This document shows, piece after piece, positions 6,764 through 14,974 of a DNA stretch of 64,000 nucleotides. Below the pieces are notes generated by a model. It was not told the DNA's origin and ran no database searches. It was given only the letters and a program-made list of their open reading frames with translations. A program made the position numbers and the translations under genes. Position 1 is the first letter of the stretch. Every line of letters starts with the position of its first letter. Origin of the DNA: Oscillospiraceae bacterium (GTDB taxonomy: Bacteria > Bacillota > Clostridia > Oscillospirales > Oscillospiraceae); contig JAFTGD010000026.1 in the NCBI GenBank assembly GCA_017458065.1, positions 1 to 64,000 on the forward strand. Direction: 5' to 3'.

Positions 6764-9700
6764 TCAGGTGCAGAACCCCAGCATCAGGCAGCAGCTGCCA
6801 TTGACCGACTGGCCAATTTCATTCTGCAGCTGACCGTTGCCGGGCGCAAAGGCGTTGTCCCAGCTGTAATCCGCGTCTCCCTTGAGCATATCCCTCAGGA
6901 ACGCCGAGGACTGGACGCCCTTCCGGTAGAAGTACCGTTTTGGATCCTGCCTTACCACCGTGTTGTCGAAGAAGTCGCTGTACTTCGGCCCCATTGAAAG
7001 GACGAAGTCCGTATACGATGCGGGTGCGTTCAGCTCCGTCTTGGACGGCACCCACAGCTTGTCCTGCGTTACAACGAAGCCTTCCTCCTCGGTCGGCGTT
7101 TTGGTAGTCGCGGAATACTTGGTGACCAGCTTCAAATTGTTCCGCACAACTTCCGGCAGCCTTGGCAGGAAGTACCGACTGAGGTAGATTCGGAGATAGC
7201 TCTCAGCCCATGAATACACCTGCTCCTGTGCGCTGTTGAGAACGGCGAGGTTCTCCAGCTCGACGGTAATATCATCATCCGTAAAGAACCGGATCATGCC
7301 GTAGTTGTTGCTATTGCCGGATTTGTTCAGGGTAAAGCAGCCTGTCAGCCGGATGCTCTCTCCCGCGCTAAGGGAATAAGTGAAGTCCCTGGACTCTCCG
7401 TCTGTATCGATGATGACGTAAATCGGGATATCATTCTCAAAGAGCATCATCGATCCATCTGAGGTTGGTCTGCCGTACATGCGGACCGTAAACTCAGCGT
7501 CCTCATTCGCCGTGATGGTGAACTGCCCTCGGGCCTGTCTGGTCGAGCTGGTGAAGGTCGTCCTGTAATAGGTGCCGTCATCATCCGTTCTCTCTACAAA
7601 GTTCTCCTTGACCTTGTTGTTCTGTGTGCGCAGACTTGGCAGAATGATCGATGTTGTGCGGGAGGACGGCGCGGTCACAGCAAGCCAGGTGATCGGAGCA
7701 TAGCCGCTGCCATCCGCGAGGACGTCTTTATCGAAAGCGACGATCCGCATGGGCACGATACCATCATTGCCGAGATCCAGCAGCTTGATATCGCCGATCT
7801 GGTATTTCGTCTTATACGTTCCATCCAGCTCCGCCGCAAAGATCTCCTCCCACGAATCGGTAATGTTCGCCTCGGCCCATGTGGCATAGGTTGTCACATC
7901 CGCCTGCACGTTGTACACGACCGGGTTCCATGTGGTCAGGTACTTCATGGGATCGTCCGCGTTTACAGGCCAGCCTGGATACTCTGCTGTTTTGCTCCAC
8001 ACAGTCAGCGCCCTTGCCAATTCCGTACTGCCGTCCATGAACGTGACATAGTAGGACCGGGTCGCGCTTGTGTACGTTGCCGTCACCGTCTTGTCCGCTG
8101 TAATACCCGTGAAGGTTGTGTTCCACTTGCTGAATGTATACTCATTCGCCGCGGTGGAAGGCCTCAGCGGTGTGGCAATGCGTCCCGACGTGATCGGGTC
8201 AACCGCGTCAGAGCCGTCCTGCACATACTGGATATCCAGCACGCTGCTGTCATAGTTGACGAAGGTCACGGTATGGATCACATCGGTATGGTAGGTTGCT
8301 GTAGCGGTCACATGCGCCGTGGCCTTACGCGGGAAGGTGTAGCTGCCCCATTTCCAGAAGAAGTAGTTGACGCCTTCCTCCGGCTCTCTGGCAGGCTCAG
8401 GAATTCGCCCATCCGTGATCGGGTCGGTAACGGTGTCGTTGGCATGATAGATCTCTTCCAGAAGCACAGTGCCGTCCCAGTCTTTGAAGATATAACGGTA
8501 ATAAACTACCGACGTATACTGTGCGGTGAAGTCCTTGTTTGCCGATACCGTGCCGAAGGTAAATCCGTCAGTCCCCGCATTGCTCCATTTGCTGAAGACG
8601 TACTCGTAGTTCGTGTCGCGATCCCTGACCGGTGTCTCAATCAGCCCGGCCTGCACGGGGTTCGGAATCTGCGCGTTTTTCTGCAGGTAGATGGTGAGCA
8701 GAACAGAGTTGTCGTAGTTCAGGAAGCGGATTGTATAGCTCTGCACTTCGCTGAATGCAGCCGTCAGGGTGCGGTCATTGGTAACGTTGATGAGTCCGCC
8801 GCCCGTCCAGCCTAGGAAGGAGTACACATAGTTTGCGTTGCCAGGCCGCGTCGGGATCGGGATTTCTCCGGTTTGCACCGGGTCCGGACAGGTCTGTCCT
8901 TCCGGGATAAGCTTTGTGAGCAGCACCGTATCATCCCAGTTTTTAAAGGTGATCTGGTATGCATAGGTTTCGGTGAAAACGGTGTGGAGATCAAGATCAC
9001 TCTGCACATTGGTGAGAGCACCATCCCAGCCACTATAGGTATAGCCCTGCCGTCCGACAGAAGCTTTCTCCGGCGTTGGGATTGTCCCGGCGGCAACAGG
9101 ATCTGTAGCATTGCTGCCTGCAGCCACCTGCTCGGTATGCAGAAGCGTGTCTCCGTCATAGAATCGAACTCGGTATGTCCAGTTATCCGCCTCAAAACGG
9201 ATGTTGCTGTATCGTGACTGAAGGGTGCGCATCTGATCGGTGGAAAGGCTCGGCACATGGATTGTGCCGGAAACCTGGGCCTGGTCGTAGACATGATAGC
9301 TCCACTCGCCATTGCTGTTCCGATCCCTGGTCACGCCCTTCATGGTGTCAAGGAGATCGTAGAAATCCTCAACCTCCGCAAGGCTGTTGAAGCTTATATC
9401 CAGCCCCTGAATATTGACCTGGGAGTTTGCACGGATGGCGTTCAGAACAGTGACAGGATTAATCACATCATTGCTCATATTCGCCAGCATGAGCTGGGAG
9501 ATATTGGCATAGGACGGAAGCACAAAATCTGTCAGCTTTTTCAGATTCAGCAAGGTCAGTGTGGTAATCGACGCAGGCAGATGCAGCGTTTCAATCGCTC
9601 CGCCATCCGTCAGCTCCACACCCGTGATCGCTGTGTTCTCAAAATACGCCTCCGTCAGCCGGGGCGAGTTTTCCAGATCGATGGATATTCTCAGCTGCGG

Positions 9701-10603
9701 GCAGTTCCGGCAGTCGATGGACTCCAGAAGGCCGCAGTTGCGAACGTCCAGCGTGACAAAGTTGGCGTTGGAATAGCCCGGCGAACTGTCGCCGATCTTG
9801 AGCCGCTTCAGCCTTGTGGCCTTGGAGAAATCACATTCATTCGGATAGAACACCGAAAGGTCTCCAACATCCGTGATCAGGTCAGCGGAATAAATCCATG
9901 TCTCCATTTCAGTGACCGTCGTGGGCATGACATAGACAAACTCCGCCGGGACATTCGCCGAAGTCCTCTCCATCGCGGGCGTCGTGCCGCCGCCGAAACT
10001 GACGCCGACATACAGGTCGACCGCAGGCGTAATGCTCAGCGTTCCGCTGTTGAACAGACGGATGTTGATGACGTTAGCGGAAGCATCCCCGGTGTTGTAC
10101 TTGCTGTCCAGATATCTAAAACGGTTCCACAGCCACCATTTCCTCTGCTCAGCCTTGCTGCCCTGGAGCATCGTCAAATACCGCGCCGTCCGGATCAGCT
10201 CGCCGGTGCTCTCGTCCACAGTGACGGGGTCTACCAGCGGGATGATATATTTAATCCAGGCGTCCTCATTGAAAACAGCCTCGGGCCACTTCTTCTGATG
10301 ATCCTCGAACAGCTGCTTGATGACGCGGTATGACCAGATGCCGCCAGCACGGAGATTCCGGTACATCTGCGTCAGCTCTCCTCGGAAAGCGTCCCGCACA
10401 TTGCACCACAAAACGGAATCCTGCGCGTTGTATACGGGCGCGTTTGAACCGCCGCTGTCTCCGCCGCTGATGACGCTGGATACCGTGTCGATGTCCTCAA
10501 GCGACGGCCCAAACATCAGGACGCCGGAGTTGTTCGTCGCAAGACCGGTGTCCATGTCATACGGCTCGAAAACCACTTTGTTTTTCATTGCCCTCTCGGA
10601 CAT
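6764..10603 (-). CDS. Receptor-binding/tail fibre protein: CotH tail part, leucine-rich repeats, InlB repeats, C-lectin-like end (1279 aa)
   Basis: The N-terminus (about 1-120) looks like the second half of a CotH-like domain (FEPYDMDTGLATNNSG), whose first half ends the upstream gene. Residues about 245-430 form an irregular leucine-rich repeat array (LDVRNCGLLESIDCRNCP). Six InlB B-repeat-like units of about 70 residues follow (about 465-900, with ITFKNWDDTVLL, IRFLNYDNSVLL, YIFKDWDGTVLL). The C-terminus (about 905-1279) resembles a DUF6273/C-type-lectin-like module (GDIKLLDLGNDGIVPMRIVAF). Placed just before the lysis genes, it is the likely host-recognition protein. It lies in frame behind the upstream gene, separated from it by one TAA and four codons. 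Confidence 0.8.
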   Translation of the reverse strand: MSERAMKNKVVFEPYDMDTGLATNNSGVLMFGPSLEDIDTVSSVISGGDSGGSNAPVYNAQDSVLWCNVRDAFRGELTQMYRNLRAGGIWSYRVIKQLFEDHQKKWPEAVFNEDAWIKYIIPLVDPVTVDESTGELIRTARYLTMLQGSKAEQRKWWLWNRFRYLDSKYNTGDASANVINIRLFNSGTLSITPAVDLYVGVSFGGGTTPAMERTSANVPAEFVYVMPTTVTEMETWIYSADLITDVGDLSVFYPNECDFSKATRLKRLKIGDSSPGYSNANFVTLDVRNCGLLESIDCRNCPQLRISIDLENSPRLTEAYFENTAITGVELTDGGAIETLHLPASITTLTLLNLKKLTDFVLPSYANISQLMLANMSNDVINPVTVLNAIRANSQVNIQGLDISFNSLAEVEDFYDLLDTMKGVTRDRNSNGEWSYHVYDQAQVSGTIHVPSLSTDQMRTLQSRYSNIRFEADNWTYRVRFYDGDTLLHTEQVAAGSNATDPVAAGTIPTPEKASVGRQGYTYSGWDGALTNVQSDLDLHTVFTETYAYQITFKNWDDTVLLTKLIPEGQTCPDPVQTGEIPIPTRPGNANYVYSFLGWTGGGLINVTNDRTLTAAFSEVQSYTIRFLNYDNSVLLTIYLQKNAQIPNPVQAGLIETPVRDRDTNYEYVFSKWSNAGTDGFTFGTVSANKDFTAQYTSVVYYRYIFKDWDGTVLLEEIYHANDTVTDPITDGRIPEPAREPEEGVNYFFWKWGSYTFPRKATAHVTATATYHTDVIHTVTFVNYDSSVLDIQYVQDGSDAVDPITSGRIATPLRPSTAANEYTFSKWNTTFTGITADKTVTATYTSATRSYYVTFMDGSTELARALTVWSKTAEYPGWPVNADDPMKYLTTWNPVVYNVQADVTTYATWAEANITDSWEEIFAAELDGTYKTKYQIGDIKLLDLGNDGIVPMRIVAFDKDVLADGSGYAPITWLAVTAPSSRTTSIILPSLRTQNNKVKENFVERTDDDGTYYRTTFTSSTRQARGQFTITANEDAEFTVRMYGRPTSDGSMMLFENDIPIYVIIDTDGESRDFTYSLSAGESIRLTGCFTLNKSGNSNNYGMIRFFTDDDITVELENLAVLNSAQEQVYSWAESYLRIYLSRYFLPRLPEVVRNNLKLVTKYSATTKTPTEEEGFVVTQDKLWVPSKTELNAPASYTDFVLSMGPKYSDFFDNTVVRQDPKRYFYRKGVQSSAFLRDMLKGDADYSWDNAFAPGNGQLQNEIGQSVNGSCCLMLGFCT

Positions 10604-10615
10604 ATCGTTTCCCCC

Positions 10616-13600
10616 TTACTCTTCATTCTCTATCGCGCTCCCGTCAAAGCCTACGAACATGTTCTTGGCGCGGGAGTCGATCATCAGGAACAGCTCGGTG
10701 TACAGGTAGTAATAGCAGGCGCTTTCGATTTCCATATAATCAGGAGCTTCGGCGCGGAACTTCGTAAGCCTGTATGCCTTCGTATCTTTCGTGAAGGTGA
10801 TGTCGTAGACGGTGCTTCCGTCCACCTTGCTTTCCACTATGGTATAGCTGTCGTCGTCCTTATACTCATTGATCGTGGTCGTGGTGGTAACGCGGTATGT
10901 GACCGGGGCCGGAAGATCCTCATTTGTAGCGGTCTCTCTCCAAGTGCTCTTCACCCAGCCGATAAATTCCTTCAGCTGCGAATAATCCCGCCACTCATCG
11001 CTCGGGAACCTGGCCTCAAAATCGTCATACCACGTCGGGTAGTATTTCTGGTTCAGGTTGTCCCAGGATTCCGAAGTGAAGTCATCGTCCTGGAATTTGA
11101 CGTTGGCGCTGTTGTTGCGTTCCCATTCCCATGACTCCATGTTCCCGGAATAGCCGTAAGGTGTCGGCGCTCTCTTCGGCAGATTGAAATTGTACTTTCC
11201 GAGGAAGCTTGTCGTCTGATCACCCGGGTTATACCAGAACAGCACAATGGGAATTCCCTCGATGCCATAACGCACTTTCGGGTTCTCCTGCATGGCCGGA
11301 GTCCGGTACGGGCAGGAATCGTTATAGAACATGGTCAGCACCGTGTTGTTTGCCGATTCGCTGGACGCGACGTCCGCCTTCAGCACAAAGCGGTTAAACG
11401 GAATGGATCCGGAGCGAAGGGCATATGTGTCTACAGTTGCTCCCGCAGAAGTCACAAAACCTTCTTTGAACTGGAGATCGTAATTCTTCCGGTAATAGAT
11501 AGCCGAAGACGTGCCCTGCACATTGATCTGGCAGCCCGTGAAAGTGAAGGATTTCTCTGCGTCTCCCGGAACAGTGAACGATCCTGAGCAGGTTTTCTTA
11601 TCGCCCTTGTACTGCGGAAGCTCTGCGCACTCCACGATCATATAGGGCAGGTCGGGCGGAAGATCCGCTATCGTGATCTCGCCCGCTTCGTTATACACAT
11701 TGTTATGGCTGTAGCGCTCCAGCATCAGCTCTCCGATCTGTGTGTCGGCGATCCAGTTGTCCAGCACCTGCATCCGGTTCAGGCTGTTGTCATAAACACG
11801 GATCGTGTAGATGTCAATGCCGCAGGAATTCGAGCCGATGGTGATTCCCGCAGGCTCGAGCTGTGAGAAGCGTTCTCCGCTGGCATACTGGATTGCGCGG
11901 GACATAACGCCGTTGATGTAAACCAGGACAAGCCTGTTCTCATTCTGCTTCTCCACAACGATGGAAAGCCGGATATGCTCATTGTCTTTATAAGGTGTGC
12001 TGATGGAATTCTGCGCTCCGGCGAAGGAGACCATCTGCGGCGTGATCGTAAGACCGACAGGGTCGCCGGAACTTACGCAGGACAGCAGTGTCGCTGAATA
12101 GTCCGAAACTTCTCTTGTTGCAAACTCTATCTCTATGGTTTTGCCCGATGCTTTGAAGTCGTTTTCAAAGATGCGGTAAGGGATTGTAACGCGGGCATCG
12201 TCCACCAGCCGGAGCACATTGATGCCGTCGCTGTCCGTCTGCCAGCCATCAAGAACCCAGTTGAAGTTGCTGAAAGAAGCAGATATGCCTTCATAGCTCC
12301 ATACCGCTTTCGTCTCTTCCTGATTGCTGCGCCCTTGGGCGTTCAGATACAGAACGAGGTCTTCCGTTTCCGCCTCCAGATCGATGTCCATCTCATTGAC
12401 GGTCAAGGTGAATATCTTTGACACGCCGCCCGCTTCGATGCGGAAGACTGTTGTTCCGGCCCTGTCAGCGCGGAAGGTATAGCTTGTTTCAGACCGGTCA
12501 ACGGTCGGCGAAGAAACCAGCGCATCATTCAGATAAAGTTTGACAGCTGTGTGATCCAAATTCGGTGTATAAACGCGGTACGGAATGATGACGGACGTGT
12601 ACTGATTGACTTCGGTTGTATTGAAAGACGATGTGATGATGGTCGTATTGTTGAGCTGCTCAAGGGAAATAAATTCGTAGTACAGCTCATTGGATTTAAC
12701 TGTCTCCCCATTCACCGTTGCCTCGAAATATATCCTCAGAGAGTGAGCACCATGGGCCTGCGCCTGAATGGTGTAGGTCACCTGCCTGCCGGATACCGTT
12801 GTGCGCTGTGTTCCGATCTCGTTGCCGTCCAGAATGAAATGTGTTGTCTTTTCGACAGATGCACCCACAGGGGTATACGGGAACGAGACGGCTCCGGTAA
12901 ACGGTGCGCTGGCATCGAAGGTGCTGGACAGCGTCAGAACAACTTTGGTGATGGAGAAATTGATCGTCCGGGAGTTGCCGTAGATGTCGGTAATCCTGAC
13001 TTTGCAGGTGTTCGCGCCCTGGCCGCAGTACGGTTCAAGATTGATCACTACGTTGCCCTGCTGAACGCTGGTCGAAAGCACGACAACATTGTTCACGAGA
13101 AGCTGAAGCGCACCGTTTCCGGTTGGCATGTCATCCTCGACGGAAGACCAGTTGACCGTCACATTGCATTCTGTGTCCGGCGCGATTGTTCTTGACATCC
13201 AGCCCGTGATATTGGTAACCTTGATAACGGCGTTGTTGCCCGTGGAACCGCCCCCGCCGCCACCGGAGCCGTTGCTGGAGAAAGGTCCGAGAGGGCCGAC
13301 AACGACTTCATTGTTTGCCGTCAGATAAAGATAGCCGTTCTCCTCGAAAGCGCCGTCCACCTTAGTCCCCGCAACATTCAGAACGTTCTCCATGGTATCG
13401 TTTACCTGATCCAGCTTGCCGCTGGTCTCAACTGCCTCATTGCTTGCTTCTTCAGCTACCTCCAGCGCACGTTTGGCAAGGTAGTCCGAATCATAGGTGA
13501 TGCGGAGAAGCTCCTGCGTCTTATTCTCAACGCTCTGGAGTGTCTCATTCACGCTCTCTTCTGTTTCTTCAGCCAGCTCCTCCATGGACCGGAGCGACTC

Positions 13601-14164
13601 GGCAGCGGCATCCTCGGATTCCTGTGCGGCGGCAGCGGCATCTGTCGCTTCTTTGGTCTTCTGGGTTACAGTTGCTTTGGCATCGTCCATGGTCGCGGCA
13701 GCTGCCAGCAGTTCATCCGTCCGGTCGATCACGGTGATCAGCTGCTTGATCTCCGATCCGGATTTCAGAGTATCCTTATCCAGCGCGGCACGTTTAACCA
13801 TGAGGAAGAATGTGGCGGTGCAGAGCTGCTGGAAATCGGCGGAGGCTTCCTCCGCTTCTGACGCAGGCGTTCCAGTGTAGATGACAAGCTCGCAATGCAC
13901 CCTGCCTGCGGCTGCGCACATCTGTTCCGTGATAACCACCGCGACGGTATTCCCGCTGATCTCACAGTCATAAGAGAACCCGTTACCATCGGGCTTAGTT
14001 CCCCGGACTTCAGCATGCACACCTGCAGGTAAAACAAGGACGCCGTTGCGGGAGATCAGGTTGAAGTAGATCGTCCTCGCGTCGGCGTCATACTGGGAAG
14101 CATCGATTGTCAGCGGGATTCCGCCCGGGCTGACATCAATGTCGTAGTAAGTTGAAAACAGCAT
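10616..14164 (-). CDS. Upper baseplate protein: BppU-like N-terminus, coiled coil, Ig and LamG-like domains, first half of CotH-like domain (1182 aa)
   Basis: Residues 1-110 match the BppU/DUF2479 type that docks to the tail tip (SPGGIPLTIDASQYDADARTIYF). An alanine/glutamate-rich coiled coil follows (about 150-270), then a glycine hinge (SGGGGGGS). Several Ig-like beta domains span about 310-590, a concanavalin/LamG-like domain 600-800, and a CotH-like region 870-1182 (QGTSSAIYYRKNYDLQF, FVLKADVASSESANNTV). The protein stops at ELFLMIDSRAKNMFVGFDG, where CotH-like proteins usually continue. The continuation is at the start of the next gene. The ATG overlaps the upstream stop as TAATG. It is structural, at the tail tip. 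Confidence 0.78.
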   Translation of the reverse strand: MLFSTYYDIDVSPGGIPLTIDASQYDADARTIYFNLISRNGVLVLPAGVHAEVRGTKPDGNGFSYDCEISGNTVAVVITEQMCAAAGRVHCELVIYTGTPASEAEEASADFQQLCTATFFLMVKRAALDKDTLKSGSEIKQLITVIDRTDELLAAAATMDDAKATVTQKTKEATDAAAAAQESEDAAAESLRSMEELAEETEESVNETLQSVENKTQELLRITYDSDYLAKRALEVAEEASNEAVETSGKLDQVNDTMENVLNVAGTKVDGAFEENGYLYLTANNEVVVGPLGPFSSNGSGGGGGGSTGNNAVIKVTNITGWMSRTIAPDTECNVTVNWSSVEDDMPTGNGALQLLVNNVVVLSTSVQQGNVVINLEPYCGQGANTCKVRITDIYGNSRTINFSITKVVLTLSSTFDASAPFTGAVSFPYTPVGASVEKTTHFILDGNEIGTQRTTVSGRQVTYTIQAQAHGAHSLRIYFEATVNGETVKSNELYYEFISLEQLNNTTIITSSFNTTEVNQYTSVIIPYRVYTPNLDHTAVKLYLNDALVSSPTVDRSETSYTFRADRAGTTVFRIEAGGVSKIFTLTVNEMDIDLEAETEDLVLYLNAQGRSNQEETKAVWSYEGISASFSNFNWVLDGWQTDSDGINVLRLVDDARVTIPYRIFENDFKASGKTIEIEFATREVSDYSATLLSCVSSGDPVGLTITPQMVSFAGAQNSISTPYKDNEHIRLSIVVEKQNENRLVLVYINGVMSRAIQYASGERFSQLEPAGITIGSNSCGIDIYTIRVYDNSLNRMQVLDNWIADTQIGELMLERYSHNNVYNEAGEITIADLPPDLPYMIVECAELPQYKGDKKTCSGSFTVPGDAEKSFTFTGCQINVQGTSSAIYYRKNYDLQFKEGFVTSAGATVDTYALRSGSIPFNRFVLKADVASSESANNTVLTMFYNDSCPYRTPAMQENPKVRYGIEGIPIVLFWYNPGDQTTSFLGKYNFNLPKRAPTPYGYSGNMESWEWERNNSANVKFQDDDFTSESWDNLNQKYYPTWYDDFEARFPSDEWRDYSQLKEFIGWVKSTWRETATNEDLPAPVTYRVTTTTTINEYKDDDSYTIVESKVDGSTVYDITFTKDTKAYRLTKFRAEAPDYMEIESACYYYLYTELFLMIDSRAKNMFVGFDGSAIENEE

Positions 14165-14520
14165 TACTCTTTCACCATCCAGTCCAAAGCGTACATCTGA
14201 TCCGACGTAAGGCCGCCGGAGCAGAATGTTTCTTCATCAATCGTCTGCGGTGTGAACTCGAAGGAAATGCTGTCGTATTCGCTGATCAGATCCATGAATT
14301 TCTGGATGTTCTCAGGATTCTCGATCACATATGCATCACCCTTCCGCGTTCCGGCCTCCTGGATGAATTTGTCCCGGAGAGAGATATACTCGGAAATCTC
14401 GCCCCGCAGAATACGGATGTTTTTGGCGATCACAAAGCCGAGCCGCCCTTTTTCCCGCAGGCGCACCAGCAGATTCAATGCCTCATAGGCCTCGTTATTT
14501 GTCATCTTCACTGTTTTCAT
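14164..14520 (-). CDS. Small phage protein, DUF1617-like (118 aa)
   Basis: It opens MKTVKMTNNEAYEALNLLVRLREKGRLGF, then has a helical segment with RILRGEISEYISLRDKFI. This layout resembles the DUF1617 family found among phage tail genes. Function is unknown. It sits between the tail-tip genes Tal and BppU, overlaps its upstream neighbour by 26 nt and overlaps the next ATG by 1 nt, so it is part of the tail operon and probably translationally coupled. Confidence 0.65.
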   Translation of the reverse strand: MKTVKMTNNEAYEALNLLVRLREKGRLGFVIAKNIRILRGEISEYISLRDKFIQEAGTRKGDAYVIENPENIQKFMDLISEYDSISFEFTPQTIDEETFCSGGLTSDQMYALDWMVKE

Positions 14521-14974
14521 CCCCCATTTCTACCAGTGATTTCAGATTTTGGAATGCTGCCCGGACTCTGTCTTTATACGATGTGCTGGCCGGGGCAGCA
14601 CTCGTAAGAGCTGCTGTCTTCGCAGTGGAATTCAGAGCCGCTTTTTGTAAGACAGGAGTCTCTTCCTCTCCGCTTTCCTCCGGCAGAATCTCGAGCAGTG
14701 GCTCCATGATTCCGTTCAGGATATCAAAAATAGCCTGAGTCCGTTCGTTTACATAGGCAGGCTGAATGAACCGCAGGGTTTCCTGTTTTGCTTCACCCAG
14801 CCGCTTGACTTCTTCCGGCTTCACTTCGCTTCTCGTGCTGTCGGAATAGAATGCGTAGAACCGGATGCCACCGTCATACTTCTTCTGCAGCGTCTCAGGA
14901 TTAAAATCGAGGATCGCAGAGAACAAATCATGAATTGGGTCGTACTCCCGATACGCTACGATTGTTTTATTCAT
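14495..14974 (-). CDS. Phage protein of unknown function in the tail operon (159 aa)
   Basis: I do not recognise this family. The first 70 residues contain several aromatic residues (YREYDPIHDLFSAILDF, YAFYSDSTRSEV). The C-terminal half is acidic and alanine-rich and looks mostly helical or disordered. It overlaps both neighbours (4 nt with Tal and 26 nt with the DUF1617-like gene), which fixes it in the tail operon. Confidence 0.7.
   Translation of the reverse strand: MNKTIVAYREYDPIHDLFSAILDFNPETLQKKYDGGIRFYAFYSDSTRSEVKPEEVKRLGEAKQETLRFIQPAYVNERTQAIFDILNGIMEPLLEILPEESGEEETPVLQKAALNSTAKTAALTSAAPASTSYKDRVRAAFQNLKSLVEMGDENSEDDK

Noticed and set aside
6764-10603. Diversity-generating retroelement target, because the protein ends in a C-lectin-like domain
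   Set aside because: No reverse transcriptase, template repeat or accessory gene is visible anywhere in the window.
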